Origin: Hydractinia symbiolongicarpus
Lineage: Eukaryota; Cnidaria; Hydrozoa; Anthoathecata; Hydractiniidae
Length of the DNA: 64,000 nucleotides
Direction: 5' to 3'
NCBI RefSeq assembly: GCF_029227915.1
Contig: NC_079877.1
Coordinates: forward strand, 2,108,001 to 2,172,000
Made by a program: the position numbers and the translations under genes. This document shows positions 1-12,673 of this stretch, piece after piece. How positions within the stretch are numbered: position 1 is the stretch's first letter; every line of letters starts with the position of its first letter. The notes under the pieces are model-generated. The model ran no database searches. It saw only the letters and a list, made by a program, of their open reading frames with translations, and was not told the origin of the DNA.

Positions 1-15
1 GCGCTGTGGTAGCGC
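1..15 (+). other. Short hairpin-forming dyad at the unit start
   Basis: GCGCT-GTGGT-AGCGC is a perfect 5-bp inverted repeat with a 5-base loop. It occurs in the units that begin with this motif (for example 1, 1863, 3725, 4097). In C-type units (374, 2237) the right and left arms have both changed, and GGCT with AGCC can pair instead in a shifted register. Most units in the middle of the window carry AAGGC, AACGC or ACGGC on the right and have lost perfect pairing. Whether any structure forms is unknown. Confidence 0.6.
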
Positions 16-741
16 TTTATTTAAAAATTAAGATAAATAAGTCTTTTTTTACTGTGGGACCAATCCTAGCCGTTATCGCGCGCTGAAGAAATAGAGACAG
101 TTTCAAAAACCACATTTCATTGACTTTCTAACGGTGTCAATCCGTTTGAGTTACAACAGTTGCGCCACATATTAGTACCAAAATGTATTTAGTGATTTTC
201 TTCGGATATTCCTAAGTTGTATCGCTTTTAACAGTGAAACGATTGACTGTGGGAATTATTTGAACTGATTCAGGACTGTGACCTTATAAATGTAATAAAT
301 GAGGCAAAAGGTCTCCAAGGAATAACATTCTTCTTAATTTGACATGATTGCTGGAATTCAGCGATTACATTAGGCTCTGTGGTAGCCTTTTTTTAAAAAT
401 TTAGATAAATAAGTCATTTTTTACTGTGGGGCCAATCCTAGCCGTTAGTTGGCGCTGAAGAAATAGAGACAGCTTCAAAAACCACATTTCATTGACTTTC
501 TAACGGTGTCAATCCGTTTGAGTTACAACGGTTGCGTCACATATTCGTACCAACATGTATTAAGTGATTTTTTTCCGATATTACTAAATTGCATCGCACT
601 CAACAGTGAAACGATTGACTGTGGGACTTAATTGAACTGATTTTGGACTTTGACCTTATAAATGTGATAAATGAGTCATTTTGACTACAAGAGATGATAT
701 TCTTCTTAATTTGACATGATTGCCGGAACTCAGCGATTACA
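1..741 (+). repeat. Left edge of window: one F-type and one C-type unit
   Basis: Two units (1-373 and 374-745). The first is F-type (GTCTTTTTTTACTG, later GATTCAGGACTGTGACC). The second is C-type (GCTCTG start, GTTGGCGCTG). Bases 1-644 recur almost exactly at 1863-2507, five units downstream, and then the two diverge. The region lies outside the 22-kb duplication that starts at 742. Confidence 0.85.
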
Positions 742-1862
742 CTGGACCCTGTTGTAGCGATTCATTTAAAAATTTAGATAAATAAGTCATTTTTACTGTG
801 GGACCAATCCTAGCCGTTAGCGCGCGCTGAAGATATAGAGACAGTTTCAAAAGCGCCATTTCATTGACTTTCTAACGGTGTCAATCCGTTTGATTTACAA
901 CGGTTGCGTCACACATTCGCACCAACATGTATTTAGTGATTTTTTTCCGATATTACTAAGTTGTATCGCTTTCAACAGTGAAACGATTGACTGCGGGACT
1001 TAATTGACCTGATTTTGGACTTTCACCTTATAAATGTAATAAATGAGCCATTTTGACTAAAAGAAAAAACATTCTTCTTAATTTGACATGATTGCTGGAA
1101 CTCAGCGATTACACTGGGCGCAGTGGGAGCGCTTTGTTTAAAAGTTAAGATAAATAAGTCATTTATTACTGTGGAAACAATCCCAGCCGTTATCGCGCGC
1201 TGAAGAAGTAGAGACAGTTTCAAAAACTACATTTCATTGACTTTCTAACGGTGTCAATCCGTTTGAGTTACAACGGTTGCGTCACATATTCGTACCAACA
1301 TGTATTTAGTGATTTCCTTCCGATATTACTAAGTTGTATTGCTTTTAACAGTGAAACGATTGACCGTGGGAATTAATTCAACTGATTCTGGACTGTGACC
1401 TTGTAAATGTGATTAATGCGCCAATTGGTCTCCAAGGAATAACATTCTTCTTAATTTGACATGATTGCTGGAATTCAGCGGTTACATTAGGCTCTGCGGT
1501 AGCGCTTTATTTAAAAATTTAGGTAAATAAGATTTTCTTACTGTGGGACCAATCCCGGCCGTTAGCACGAACTGAAGAAATAAAGACATTCTCAAAAACT
1601 ACATTTCATTGATTTCTTGGCGGTATAATTCCGTTTGAGTTACAACGGTTGCGTCACATATTCGTACCAGCATGTATTTAGCGAAAGTATTCGGATATTA
1701 CTAGGTTGCATTGCTTATAACTGTGAAACGTTTGACTGTGCGACTTAATTGAACTGATTTTGGACTTTGACCTTATAAATGTTATAAGTGAGACAATTGG
1801 ACTCCAACAAATAACATTCTTCTTAATTTGACATGATTGCTGGAACTCAGCGATTACACTGG

Positions 1863-2507
1863 GCGCTGTGGTAGCGCTTTATTTAAAAATTAAGATAAAT
1901 AAGTCTTTTTTTACTGTGGGACCAATCCTAGCCGTTATCGCGCGCTGAAGAAATAGAGACAGTTTCAAAAACCACATTTCATTGACTTTCTAACGGTGTC
2001 AATCCGTTTGAGTTACAACAGTTGCGCCACATATTAGTACCAAAATGTATTTAGTGATTTTCTTCGGATATTCCTAAGTTGTATCGCTTTTAACAGTGAA
2101 ACGATTGACTGTGGGAATTATTTGAACTGATTCAGGACTGTGACCTTATAAATGTGATAAATGAGGCAAAAGGTCTCTAAAGGAATAACATTCTTCTTAA
2201 TTTGACATGATTGCTGGAATTCAGCGATTACATTAGGCTCTGTGGTAGCCTTTTTTTAAAAATTTAGATAAATAAGTCATTTTTTACTGTGGGGCCAATC
2301 CTAGCCGTTAGTTGGCGCTGAAGAAATAGAGACAGCTTCAAAAACCACATTTCATTGACTTTCTAACGGTGTCAATCCGTTTGAGTTACAACGGTTGCGT
2401 CACATATTCGTACCAACATGTATTAAGTGATTTTTTTCCGATATTACTAAATTGCATCGCACTCAACAGTGAAACGATTGACTGTGGGACTTAATTGAAC
2501 TGATTTT
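1863..2507 (+). repeat. Second copy of the left-edge F-C unit pair
   Basis: Matches 1-644 with one inserted A near 2179 (the unit is 374 rather than 373 bp) and essentially no other change that I saw. After 2507 the neighbour differs: a P-type unit follows at 746, a K-type unit at 2609. This shows a 5-unit shift between two recent copies. Confidence 0.8.
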
Positions 2508-3053
2508 AGTCTTTGACCTTATAAATGTGATAAATGAGCCATTTTGACTACAAGATGTAACATTCTTCTTAATTTGACATGATTGCTGGAACTCAGTGAT
2601 TACACTGGGCGCTTCGGTAGCGCTTTATTTAAAAATTAAGATAAATAAGTCACTCTTTACTGTGGGACCAATCCTAGCCGTTAGTTTGCGCTGAAAAATA
2701 AAGACATTCTCAAAAACTACATTTCATTGATTTCTTGGCGGTATAATTCCGTTTGAGTTACAACGGTTGCGTCACATATTCGTACCAACATGTATTTAGC
2801 GAAAGTATTCTGATATTACTATGTTGCATCGCTTTTAACTGTGAAATGTTTGACTGTGCAACTTAATTGAACTGATTTTGGACTTTGACCTCATAAGTGT
2901 GATAAATGAGACAATTGGACTCCAAGAAAGAACATTATTCGTAATTTGACATGATTGCTGGAACTCAGCGATTACACTGGACCCTGTGGTAGCGATTCAT
3001 TTAAAAACTTAGATAAATAAGTCATTTTTACTGTGGGACCAATCCTAGCCGTT

Positions 3054-3063
3054 AGCGCGCGCT
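3054..3063. other. Perfect 10-bp alternating GC palindrome AGCGCGCGCT
   Basis: AGCGCGCGCT is its own reverse complement and an alternating purine-pyrimidine run. It sits at unit positions about 74-83 in P-type units, such as those starting at 746, 2981, 22989, 51759, 57554 and 61480. Other subfamilies have TCGCGCGCTG here, which keeps the CpG cluster but breaks the palindrome. Such runs can adopt Z-DNA under supercoiling (general knowledge); no function is implied by the sequence alone. Confidence 0.7.
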
Positions 3064-4842
3064 GAAGATATAGAGACAGTTTCAAAAACTCCATTTCATT
3101 GACTTTCTAACGGTGTCAATCCGTTTGAGTTACAACGGTTGCGTCACACATTCGTACCAACATGTATTTAGTGATTTTTTTCCGATATTACTAAGTTGTA
3201 TCGCTTTCAACAGTGAAACGATTGACTGTGGGACTTAATTGAAGTGATTTTGGACTTTGACCTTATAAATGTGATAAATGAGTCATTTTGACTACAAGAA
3301 ATGATATTCTTCGTAATTTGACATGATTGCTGGAACTCAGCGATTACATTATGCTCTGTGGTAGCCCTTTTTTAAAAATTTAGATAAATAAGTCATTTTT
3401 TACTGTGGGACCAATCCTAGCCGTTAGTTCGCGCTGAAGAAATAGAGAAAGCTTTAAAAAGTACATTTCATTGACTTTCTAACGGTGTCAATCCGTTTGA
3501 GTTACAACGGTTGGGTCACATATTCGTACCAACATGTATTTAGCGATATTTTTCTGATATTACTAGGTTGCATCGCTTCCAACAGTGAAACGATTGACTA
3601 TGGGACTTAATTGAACTAACTTTGGACTGTGACCTCATAACTGTGATAAATGAGACAATTGGACTCCAAGAAAGAATATTCTTCTTAATTTGACATGATT
3701 GCCGGAACTCAGCGATTACACTGGGCGCTGTGGTAGCGCTTTATTTAAAAATTAAGATAAATAAATCTTTTTTTACTGTGGGAGCAATCCTAGCAGTTAT
3801 CGCGCGCTGAAGAATTAGAGACAGTTTCAAAAACCACATTTCATTGACTTTTTAACGTGTCAATCCGTTTGAGTTACAACAGCTGCGTCACATATTCGTA
3901 CCAAAATGTATTTAGTGATTTTCTTCCGATATTACTAAGTTGTATCGCTTTTAACAGTGAAACGATTGACTGTGGGAATTATTTGAACTGATTCAGGACT
4001 TTGACCTTATAAATGTATTAAATGAGCCATTTTGACTAAAAGAAATATCATTCTTCTTAATTTGACATGATTGCTGTAACTCAGCGATTACACTGGGCGC
4101 TGTGGTAGCGCTTTGTTTAAAAGTTAAGATAAATAAGTCATTTAGTACTGTGGAAACAATCCTAGCCGTTATCGCGCGCTGAAGAAATAGAGACAGTTTC
4201 AAAAACTACATTTCATTGACTTTCTAACAGTGTCAATCCGTTTGAGTTACAACGGTTGCGTCACATATTCGCACCAACATGTATTTAGCGAAAGTATTCG
4301 GATATTACTAGGTTGCATCGCTTTTAACTGTGAAACGTTTGACTGTGCGACTTAATTGAACTGCTTTTGGACTTTGACCTTATAAATGTTGTAAGTGAGA
4401 CAATTGGACTCCAAGAAATAACATTCATCTTAATTTGACATAATTGCTGGAACTCAGCGATTACACTCGACGCTGTGGTAACGCTTTATTAAAAAATTAA
4501 GATGAATAAGTCATTTTTTACTGTGGGACCAATCCTAGCCGTTAGTTTGCGCTGAAGAAGTAGAGACAGCTTCAAAAAGTACATTTCATTAACTTTCTCA
4601 CGGTGTCAATCCGTTTGAGTTACAACAGTTGCGTCACACATTCGTACCAACATGTATTTAGTGATATTTTTCCGATATTACTAAGTTGTATCGCTTTCAA
4701 CAGTGAAACGATTGACTGTGGGACTTAGTTGAACTGATTTTGGACTTTGACCTTATAAATGTGATAAATGAGTCATTTTGACTACAAGAAATGACATTCT
4801 TCTTAGTTTGACATGATTGCTGAAACTCAGCGATTACACTGG

Positions 4843-7800
4843 GCGCTGTGGTAACGCTTTATTTAAAAATTAAGATAAATAAGTCATTTTGTACTGTGGG
4901 ACCAATCCTAGCCGTTATCGCGCGCTGAAGAAATAGAGACAGTTTCAAAAACTACATTTCATTGACTTTCTAACGGTGTCAATCCGTTTGAGTTAGAACG
5001 GTTGCGTCACATAATCGTACCAGCATGTATTTAGTGATTTTCTTCCGATATTACTAAGTTGTATCGCTTTCAACAGAGAAACGATTGACTGTGAGACTTA
5101 ATTGAACTGATTTTGGACTTTGACCTTATAAATGTAATAAATGAGCCATTATGACTAGAAGAAATAACATTCTCCTTAATTTGACATGATTGCTGGAACT
5201 CAGCGATTACACTGGGCGCTGTGGTAGCGCTTTGTTTAAAAGTTAAGATAAATAAGTCAATTTTAATTGTGGGACCAATCCTAGCCGTTATCGCGCGCTG
5301 AAGAAATAGAGACAGTTTCTAAAACTAAATTTTATTGATTTTCTAACGGTGTCAATCCGTTTGAGTTAGAACGGTTGCGTCACATAATCGTACCAGCATG
5401 TATTTAGTGATTTTCTTCCGATATTACTAAGTTGTATCGCTTTCAACAGAGAAACGATTGACTGTGGGACTTAATTGAACTGATTTTGGGCTTTGACCTT
5501 ATAAATGTAATAAATGAGCCATTATGACTAGAAGAAATAACATTCTCTTTAATTTGACATGATTGCTGAAACTCAGCGATTACACTATTCGCTGTGGTAG
5601 CGCTTTGTTTAAAAGTTAAGATAAATAAGTCATTTATTACGGGGAAACAATCCTAGCCGTTATCGCACGCTGAAGAAATAGAGACAGTTTCAAAAACTAC
5701 ATTTCATTGCCTTTCTAACGGTGTCAATCCGTTTGAGTTAAAACGGTTGCGTCACATAATCGTACCAGCATGTATTTAGTGATTTTCTTCCGATATTACT
5801 AAGTTGTATCGCTTTCAACAGAGAAACGATTGACTGTGAGACTTAATTGAACTGATTTTGGACTTTGACCTTATAAATGTAATAAATGAGCCATTATGAC
5901 TAGAAGAAATAACATTCTCCTTAATTTGAAATGATTGCTGGAACTCAGCGATTATACTGGGCGCTGTGGTAGCGCTTTGTTTAAAAGTTAAGATAAATAA
6001 GTCATTTATTACTGTGGAAACAATCCTAGCCGTTATCGCACGCTGAAGAAATAGAGACGGTTTCAAAAACTACATTTCATTGACTTTCTAACGGTGTCAA
6101 TCCGTTTGAATTAAAACGGTTGCGTCACATATTCGTACCAACATGTATTTAGTGATTTCCTTCCGATATTACTAAGTTGTATCGCTTTCAACAGAGAAAC
6201 GATTGACTGTGGGACTTAATTGAACTGATTTTGGACTTTGACCTTATAAATGTAATAAATGAGCCATTTTGACTAGAAGAAATAACATTCTCCTTAATTT
6301 GACATGATTGATGGAACTCAGCGATTTCACTGGGCGCTGTGGTAAGGCTTTATTTAAAAATTAAGATAAATAAGTCATTTTTTACTGTGGGACCAATCCT
6401 AGCCGTTATCGCGCGCTGAAGAAATAGAGACAGTTTCTAAAACTAAATTTCATTGATTTTCTAACGGTGTCAATCCGTTTGAGTTACAACGGTTGCGTCA
6501 CACATTCGTACCAAGATGTATTTAGTGATTTTTTTCCGATATTACTAAGTTGTATCGCTTTTAACAGTGAAACGATTGACTGTGGGACTTAATTGAACTG
6601 ATTTTGGACTTTGACCTTATAAATGTAATAAATGAGCCATTTTGACTAGAAGAAATAACATTCTCCTTAATTTGACATGATTGATGGAACTCACCGATTA
6701 CATTGGGCGCTGTTGTAACGGTTTATTTATAAATTGAGATAAATAAGTCATTTTGTACTGTGGGACCAATCCTAGCCGTTATCGCGCGCTGAAGAAAGAG
6801 AGACAGTTTCAAAAACTACATTTCATTGACTTTCTAACGGTGTCAATCCGTTTGACTTACAACGGTTGCGTCACATAATCGTACCAACATGTATTTAGTG
6901 ATTTTCTTCCGATATTACTAAGTTGTATCGCTTTCAACAGTGAAACGATTGACTGTGGGACTTAGTTGAACTGATGTTGGACTTTGGCCTTATAAATGTA
7001 ATAAATGAGCCATTTTGACTAGAAGAAATAACATTCTCCTTAATTTGACAAGATTGATGAAACTCACCAATTACACTGGGCGCTGTGGTAACGCTTTATT
7101 TAAAAATTAAGAAAAATAAGTCATTTTTTACTGTGGGACCAATCCTAGCCGTTATCGCGCGCTGAAGAAATAGAGACAGTTTCTAAAACTAAATTTCATT
7201 GATTTTCTAACGGTGTCAATCCGTTTGAGTTACAACGGTTGCGTCACACATTCGTACCAACATGTATTTAGTGATTTTTTTCCGATATTACTAAGTTGTA
7301 TCGCTTTCAACAGTGAAACGATTGACTGTGGGACTTAATTGAACTGATTTTGGACTTTGACCTTATAAATGTGATAAATGAGTCATTTTGACTACAAGAA
7401 ATAATATTCTTCTTAATTTGACATGATTGCTGGAACTCAGCGATCACACTGGGCGCTGTGGTAAGGCTTTATATAAAAATTAAGATAAATAAGTCAATTT
7501 TAATTGTGGGACCAATCCTAGCCGTTATCGCGCGCTGAAGAAATAGAGACAGTTTCTAAAACTAAATTTCATTGATTTTCTAACGGTGTCAATCCGTTTG
7601 AGTTAGAACGGTTGCGTCACATAATCGTACCAGCATGTATTTAGTGATTTTCTTCCGATATTACTAAGTTGTATCGCTTTCAACAGAGAAACGATTGACT
7701 GTGGGACTTAATTGAACTGATTTTGGGCTTTGACCTTATAAATGTAATAAATGAGCCATTATGACTAGAAGAAATAACATTCTCTTTAATTTGACATGAT

Positions 7801-10800
7801 TGCTGAAACTCAGCGATTACACTATTCGCTGTGGTAGCGCTTTGTTTAAAAGTTAAGATAAATAAGTCATTTATTACGGGGAAACAATCCTAGCCGTTAT
7901 CGCACGCTGAAGAAATAGAGACAGTTTCAAAAACTACATTTCATTGCCTTTCTAACGGTGTCAATCCGTTTGAGTTAAAACGGTTGCGTCACATAATCGT
8001 ACCAGCATGTATTTAGTGATTTTCTTCCGATATTACTAAGTTGTATCGCTTTCAACAGAGAAACGATTGACTGTGAGACTTAATTGAACTGATTTTGGAC
8101 TTTGACCTTATAAATGTAATAAATGAGCCATTATGACTAGAAGAAATAACATTCTCCTTAATTTGAAATGATTGCTGGAACTCAGCGATTACACTGGGCG
8201 CTGTGGTAGCGCTTTGTTTAAAAGTTAAGATAAATAAGTCATTTATTACTGTGGAAACAATCCTAGCCGTTATCGCACGCTGAAGAAATAGAGACAGTTT
8301 CAAAAACTACATTTCATTGACTTTCTAACGGTGTCAATCCGTTTGAATTAAAACGGTTGCGTCACATATTCGTACCAACATGTATTTAGTGATTTCCTTC
8401 GGATATTACTAAGTTGTATCGCTTTCAACAGAGAAACGATTGACTGTGGGACTTAATTGAACTGATTTTGGACTTTGACCTTGTAAATGTAATAAATGAG
8501 CCATTTTGACTAGAAGAAATAACATTCTCCTTAATTTGACATGATTGATGGAACTCAGCGATTTCACTGGGCGCTGTGGTAAGACTTTATTTAAAAATTA
8601 AGATAAATAAGTCATTTTTTACTGTGGGACCAATCCTAGCCGTTATCGCGCGCTGAAGAAATAGAGACAGTTTCTAAAACTAAATTTCATTGATTTTCTA
8701 ACGGTGTCAATCCGTTTGAGTTACAACGGTTGCGTCACACATTCGTACCAACATGTATTTAGTGATTTTTTTCCGATATTACTAAGTTGTATCGCTTTTA
8801 ACAGTGAAACGATTGACTGTGGGACTTAATTGAACTGATTTTGGACTTTGACCTTATAAATGTAATAAATGAGCCATTTTGACTAGAAGAAATAACATTC
8901 TCCCTAATTTGACATGATTGATGGAACTCACCGATTACATTGGGCGCTGTTGTAACGGTTTATTTATAAATTGAGATAAATAAGTCATTTTGTACTGTGG
9001 GACCAATCCTAGCCGTTATCGCGCGCTGAAGAAAGAGAGACAGTTTCAAAAACTACATTTCATTGACTTTCTAACGGTGTCAATCCGTTTGACTTACAAC
9101 GGTTGCGTCACATAATCGTACCAACATGTATTTAGTGATTTTCTTCCGATATTACTAAGTTGTATCGCTTTCAACAGTGAAACGATTGACTGTGGGACTT
9201 AGTTAAACTGATTTTGGACTTTGACCTTATAAATGTGATAAATGAGTCATTTTGACTACAAGAAATGATATTCTTCTTAATTTGACATGATTGCTGGAAC
9301 TCAGCGATTACACTGGGCGCTGTGGTAAGGCTTTATATAAAAATTAAGATAAATAAGTCAATTTTAATTGTGGGACCAATCCTAGCCGTTATCGCGCGCT
9401 GAAGAAATAGAGACAGTTTCTAAAACTAAATTTTATTGATTTTCTAACGGTGTCAATCCGTTTGAGTTAGAACGGTTGCGTCACATAATCGTACCAGCAT
9501 GTATTTAGTGATTTTCTTCCGATATTACTAAGTTGTATCGCTTTCAACAGAGAAACGATTGACTGTGGGACTAAATTGAACTGATTTTATGCTTTGACCT
9601 TATAAATGTAATAAATGAGCCATTATGACTAGAAGAAATAACATTCTCTTTAATTTGACATGATTGCTGAAACTCAGCGATTACACTATTCGCTGTGGTA
9701 GCGCTTTGTTTAAAAGTTAAGATAAATAAGTCATTTATTACGGGGAAACAATCCTAGCCGTTATCGCACGCTGAAGAAATAGAGACAGTTTCAAAAACTA
9801 CATTTCATTGCCTTTCTAACGGTGTCAATCCGTTTGAGTTAAAACAGTTGCGTCACATAATCCTACCAGCATGTATTTAGTGATTTTCTTCCGATATTAC
9901 TAAGTTGTATCGCTTTCAACAGAGAAACGATTGACTGTGAGACTTAATTGAACTGATTTTGGACTTTGACCTTATAAATGTAATAAATGAGCCATTATGA
10001 CTAGAAGAAATAACATTCTCCTTAATTTGAAATGATTGCTGGAACTCAGCGATTACACTGGGCGCTGTGGTAGCGCTTTGTTTAAAAGTTAAGATAAATA
10101 AGTCATTTATTACTGTGGAAACAATCCTAGCCGTTATCGCGCGCTGAAGAAATAGAGACAGTTTCTAAAACTAAATTTCATTGATTTTCTAACGGTGTCA
10201 ATCCGTTTGAGTTACAACGGTTGCGTCACACATTCGTACCAACATGTATTTAGTGATTTTTTTCCGATATTACTAAGTTGTATCGCTTTTAACAGTGAAA
10301 CGATTGACTGTGGGACTTAATTGAACTGATTTTGGACTTTGACCTTATAAATGTAATAAATGAGCCATTTTGACTAGAAGAAATAACATTCTCCTTAATT
10401 TGACATGATTGCTGAAACTCAGCGATTACACTATTCGCTGTGGTAGCGCTTTGTTTAAAAGTTAAGATAAATAAGTCATTTATTACGGGGAAACAATCCT
10501 AGCCGTTATCGCACGCTGAAGAAATAGAGACAGTTTCAAAAACTACATTTCATTGCCTTTCTAACGGTGTCAATCCGTTTGAGTTAAAACGGTTGCGTCA
10601 CATAATCGTACCAGCATGTATTTAGTGATTTTCTTCCGATATTACTAAGTTGTATCGCTTTCAACAGAGAAACGATTGACTGTGAGACTTAATTGAACTG
10701 ATTTTGGACTTTGGCCTTATAAATGTAATAAATGAGCCATTATGACTAGAAGAAATAACATTCTCCTTAATTTGAAATGATTGCTGGAACTCAGCGATTA

Positions 10801-11179
10801 CACTGGGCGCTGTGGTAGCGCTTTGTTTAAAAGTTAAGATAAATAAGTCATTTATTACTGTGGAAACAATCCTAGCCGTTATCGCGCGCTGAAGAAATAG
10901 AGACAGTTTCTAAAACTAAATTTCATTGATTTTCTAACGGTGTCAATCCGTTTGAGTTACAACGGTTGCGTCACACATTCGTACCAACATGTATTTAGTG
11001 ATTTTTTTCCGATATTACTAAGTTGTATCGCTTTTAACAGTGAAACGATTGACTGTGGGACTTAATTGAACTGATTTTGGACTTTGACCTTATAAATGTA
11101 ATAAATGAGCCATTTTGACTAGAAGAAATAACATTCTCCTTAATTTGACATGATTGCTGGAACTCAGCGATTACACTGG
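4843..11179 (+). repeat. Zone of 2-, 5- and 6-unit duplications in copy A
   Basis: Seventeen units. The units starting 5216-6707 recur at 7453-8944, shifted by 2,237 bp (6 units). The units from 7453 recur from 9317, shifted by 1,864 bp (5 units). The pair 9690-10434 recurs at 10435-11179, shifted by 745 bp (2 units). Marker types are the TCGCTG start with ATTACGGGGAAAC (5589, 7826, 9690, 10435) and TTTAAAAGTT with ACTGTGGAAAC (5961, 8198, 10062, 10807). No gene is present. Confidence 0.78.
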
Positions 11180-12673
11180 GCGCTGTGGTAAGGCTTTATT
11201 TAAAAATTAAGATAAATAAGTCAATTTTAATTGTGGGACCAATCCTAGCCGTTATTGCGCGCTGAAGAAATAGAGACAGTTTCTAAAACTAAATTTCATT
11301 GATTTTCTAACGGTGTCAATCCGCTTGAGTTAGAACGGTTGCGTCACATAATCGTACCAACATGTATTTAGTGATTTTTTTCCGATATTACAAAGTTGTA
11401 TCGCTTTCAACAGTGAAACGATTGACTGTGGGACTTAATTGAACTGATTTTGGACTTTGACCTTATAAATGTGATAAATGAGTCATTTTGACTACAAGAA
11501 ATGATATTCTTCTTAATTTGACATGATTGCTGGAACTCAGCGATTACACTAGGCGCTGTGGTAAGGCTTTATTTAAAAATTAAGATAAATAAGTCAATTT
11601 TAATTGTGGGACCAATCCTAGCCGTTATCGCGCGCTGAAGAAATAGACACAGTTTCTAAAACTAAATTTCTTTGATTTTCTAACGGTGTCAATCCGTTTG
11701 ACATACAACGGTTGCGTCACATAATCGTACCAACATGTATTTAGTGATTTTCTTCCGATATTACTAAGTTGTATCGCTTTCAACAGTGAAACGATTGACT
11801 GTGGGACTTAATTGAACTGATTTTGGACTTTGACCTTATAAATGTGATAAATGAGTCATTTTGACTACAAGAAATGATATTCTTCTTAATCTGACATGAT
11901 TGCTGGAACTCAGCGATTTCACTGGGCGCTGTGGTAAGGCTTTATTTAAAAATTAAGATAAATAAGTCATTTTTTACTGTGGGAACAATCCTAGCCGTTA
12001 TCGCGCGCTGAAGAAATAGAGACAGTTTCTAAAACTAAATTTAATTGATTTTCGAACGGTGTCAATCCGTTTGAGTTACAACGGTTGCGTCACACATTCG
12101 TACCAACATGTATTTAGCGATTTTTTTTCCGATATTACTAAGTTGTATCGCTTTCAACAGTGAAACGATTGACTGTGGGACTTAATTGAACTGATTTTGG
12201 ACTTTGACCTTATAAATGTGATAAATGAGTCATTTTGACTACAAGAAATGATATTCTTCTTAATCTGACATGATTGCTGGAACTCAGCGATTTCACTGGG
12301 CGCTGTGGTAAGGCTTTATTTAAAAATTAAGATAAATAAGTCATTTTTTACTGTGGGAACAATCCTAGCCGTTATCGCGCGCTGAAGAAATAGAGACAGT
12401 TTCTAAAACTAAATTTAATTGATTTTCGAACGGTGTCAATCCGTTTGAGTTACAACGGTTGCGTCACACATTCGTACCAACATGTATTTAGCGATTTTTT
12501 TTCCGATATTACTAAGTTGTATCGCTTTCAACAGTGAAACGATTGACTGTGGGACTTAATTGAACTGATTTTGGACTTTGACCTTATAAATGTGATAAAT
12601 GAGTCATTTTGACTACAAGAAATGATATTCTTCTTAATTTGACATGATTGCTGGAACTCAGCGATTACACTGG
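11180..12673 (+). repeat. Y-Z-X-X four-unit module, first copy
   Basis: Units start at 11180 (Y: GTTATTGCGCGC, GATATTACAAAG), 11553 (Z: ATAGACACAG, TTTGACATAC), 11926 and 12300 (X: GTGGGAACAATCC, AATTGATTTTCGAACGG, AGCGATTTTTTTTCCG). X units are 374 bp because of one extra T in the T run. The module is 1,494 bp. Confidence 0.82.

Larger units (their letters stand above)
746..4842 (+). repeat. Mixed old subfamilies K, F, C and P in copy A
   Basis: Eleven units of clearly different types. P-type starts ACCCTG and has GCGCGCGCTGAAGATATAG (746, 2981). K-type has ACATTCTC and AGCGAAAGTATTC (1491, 2609). F-type has GTCTTTTTTT (1863, 3725). C-type starts GCTCTG with TTAGTT (2237, 3353). Some units are mosaics: 4097 has an A-type front and a K-type back half. 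A K-F-C order occurs at 1491-2608 and again near the right edge of the window. Confidence 0.75.

Noticed and set aside
171-187. CENP-B box resemblance around ATTCGTACCAACATGTA (in most units; ATTAGTACC in unit 1)
   Set aside because: TTCG, the spacing and the following A match the consensus, but the essential CGGG part reads ATGT. Half a match in A/T-rich repeat DNA is not enough to call a CENP-B box.
338-350. TTGACA with a downstream A/T-rich stretch, like a bacterial -35 element
   Set aside because: It occurs in every unit of a eukaryote-type satellite, without a correctly spaced -10 element and without any gene.
8052-8303. Minus-strand open frames of 66-83 codons recurring at 1023, 3993, 5815, 8052, 23266, 26237, 28059, 30296 and 31415
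   Set aside because: They are the same stretch of the satellite unit read on the reverse strand, open only where certain variants remove stops. They span unit boundaries, most units lack them, and the changes between copies follow the DNA repeat with no sign of protein constraint.
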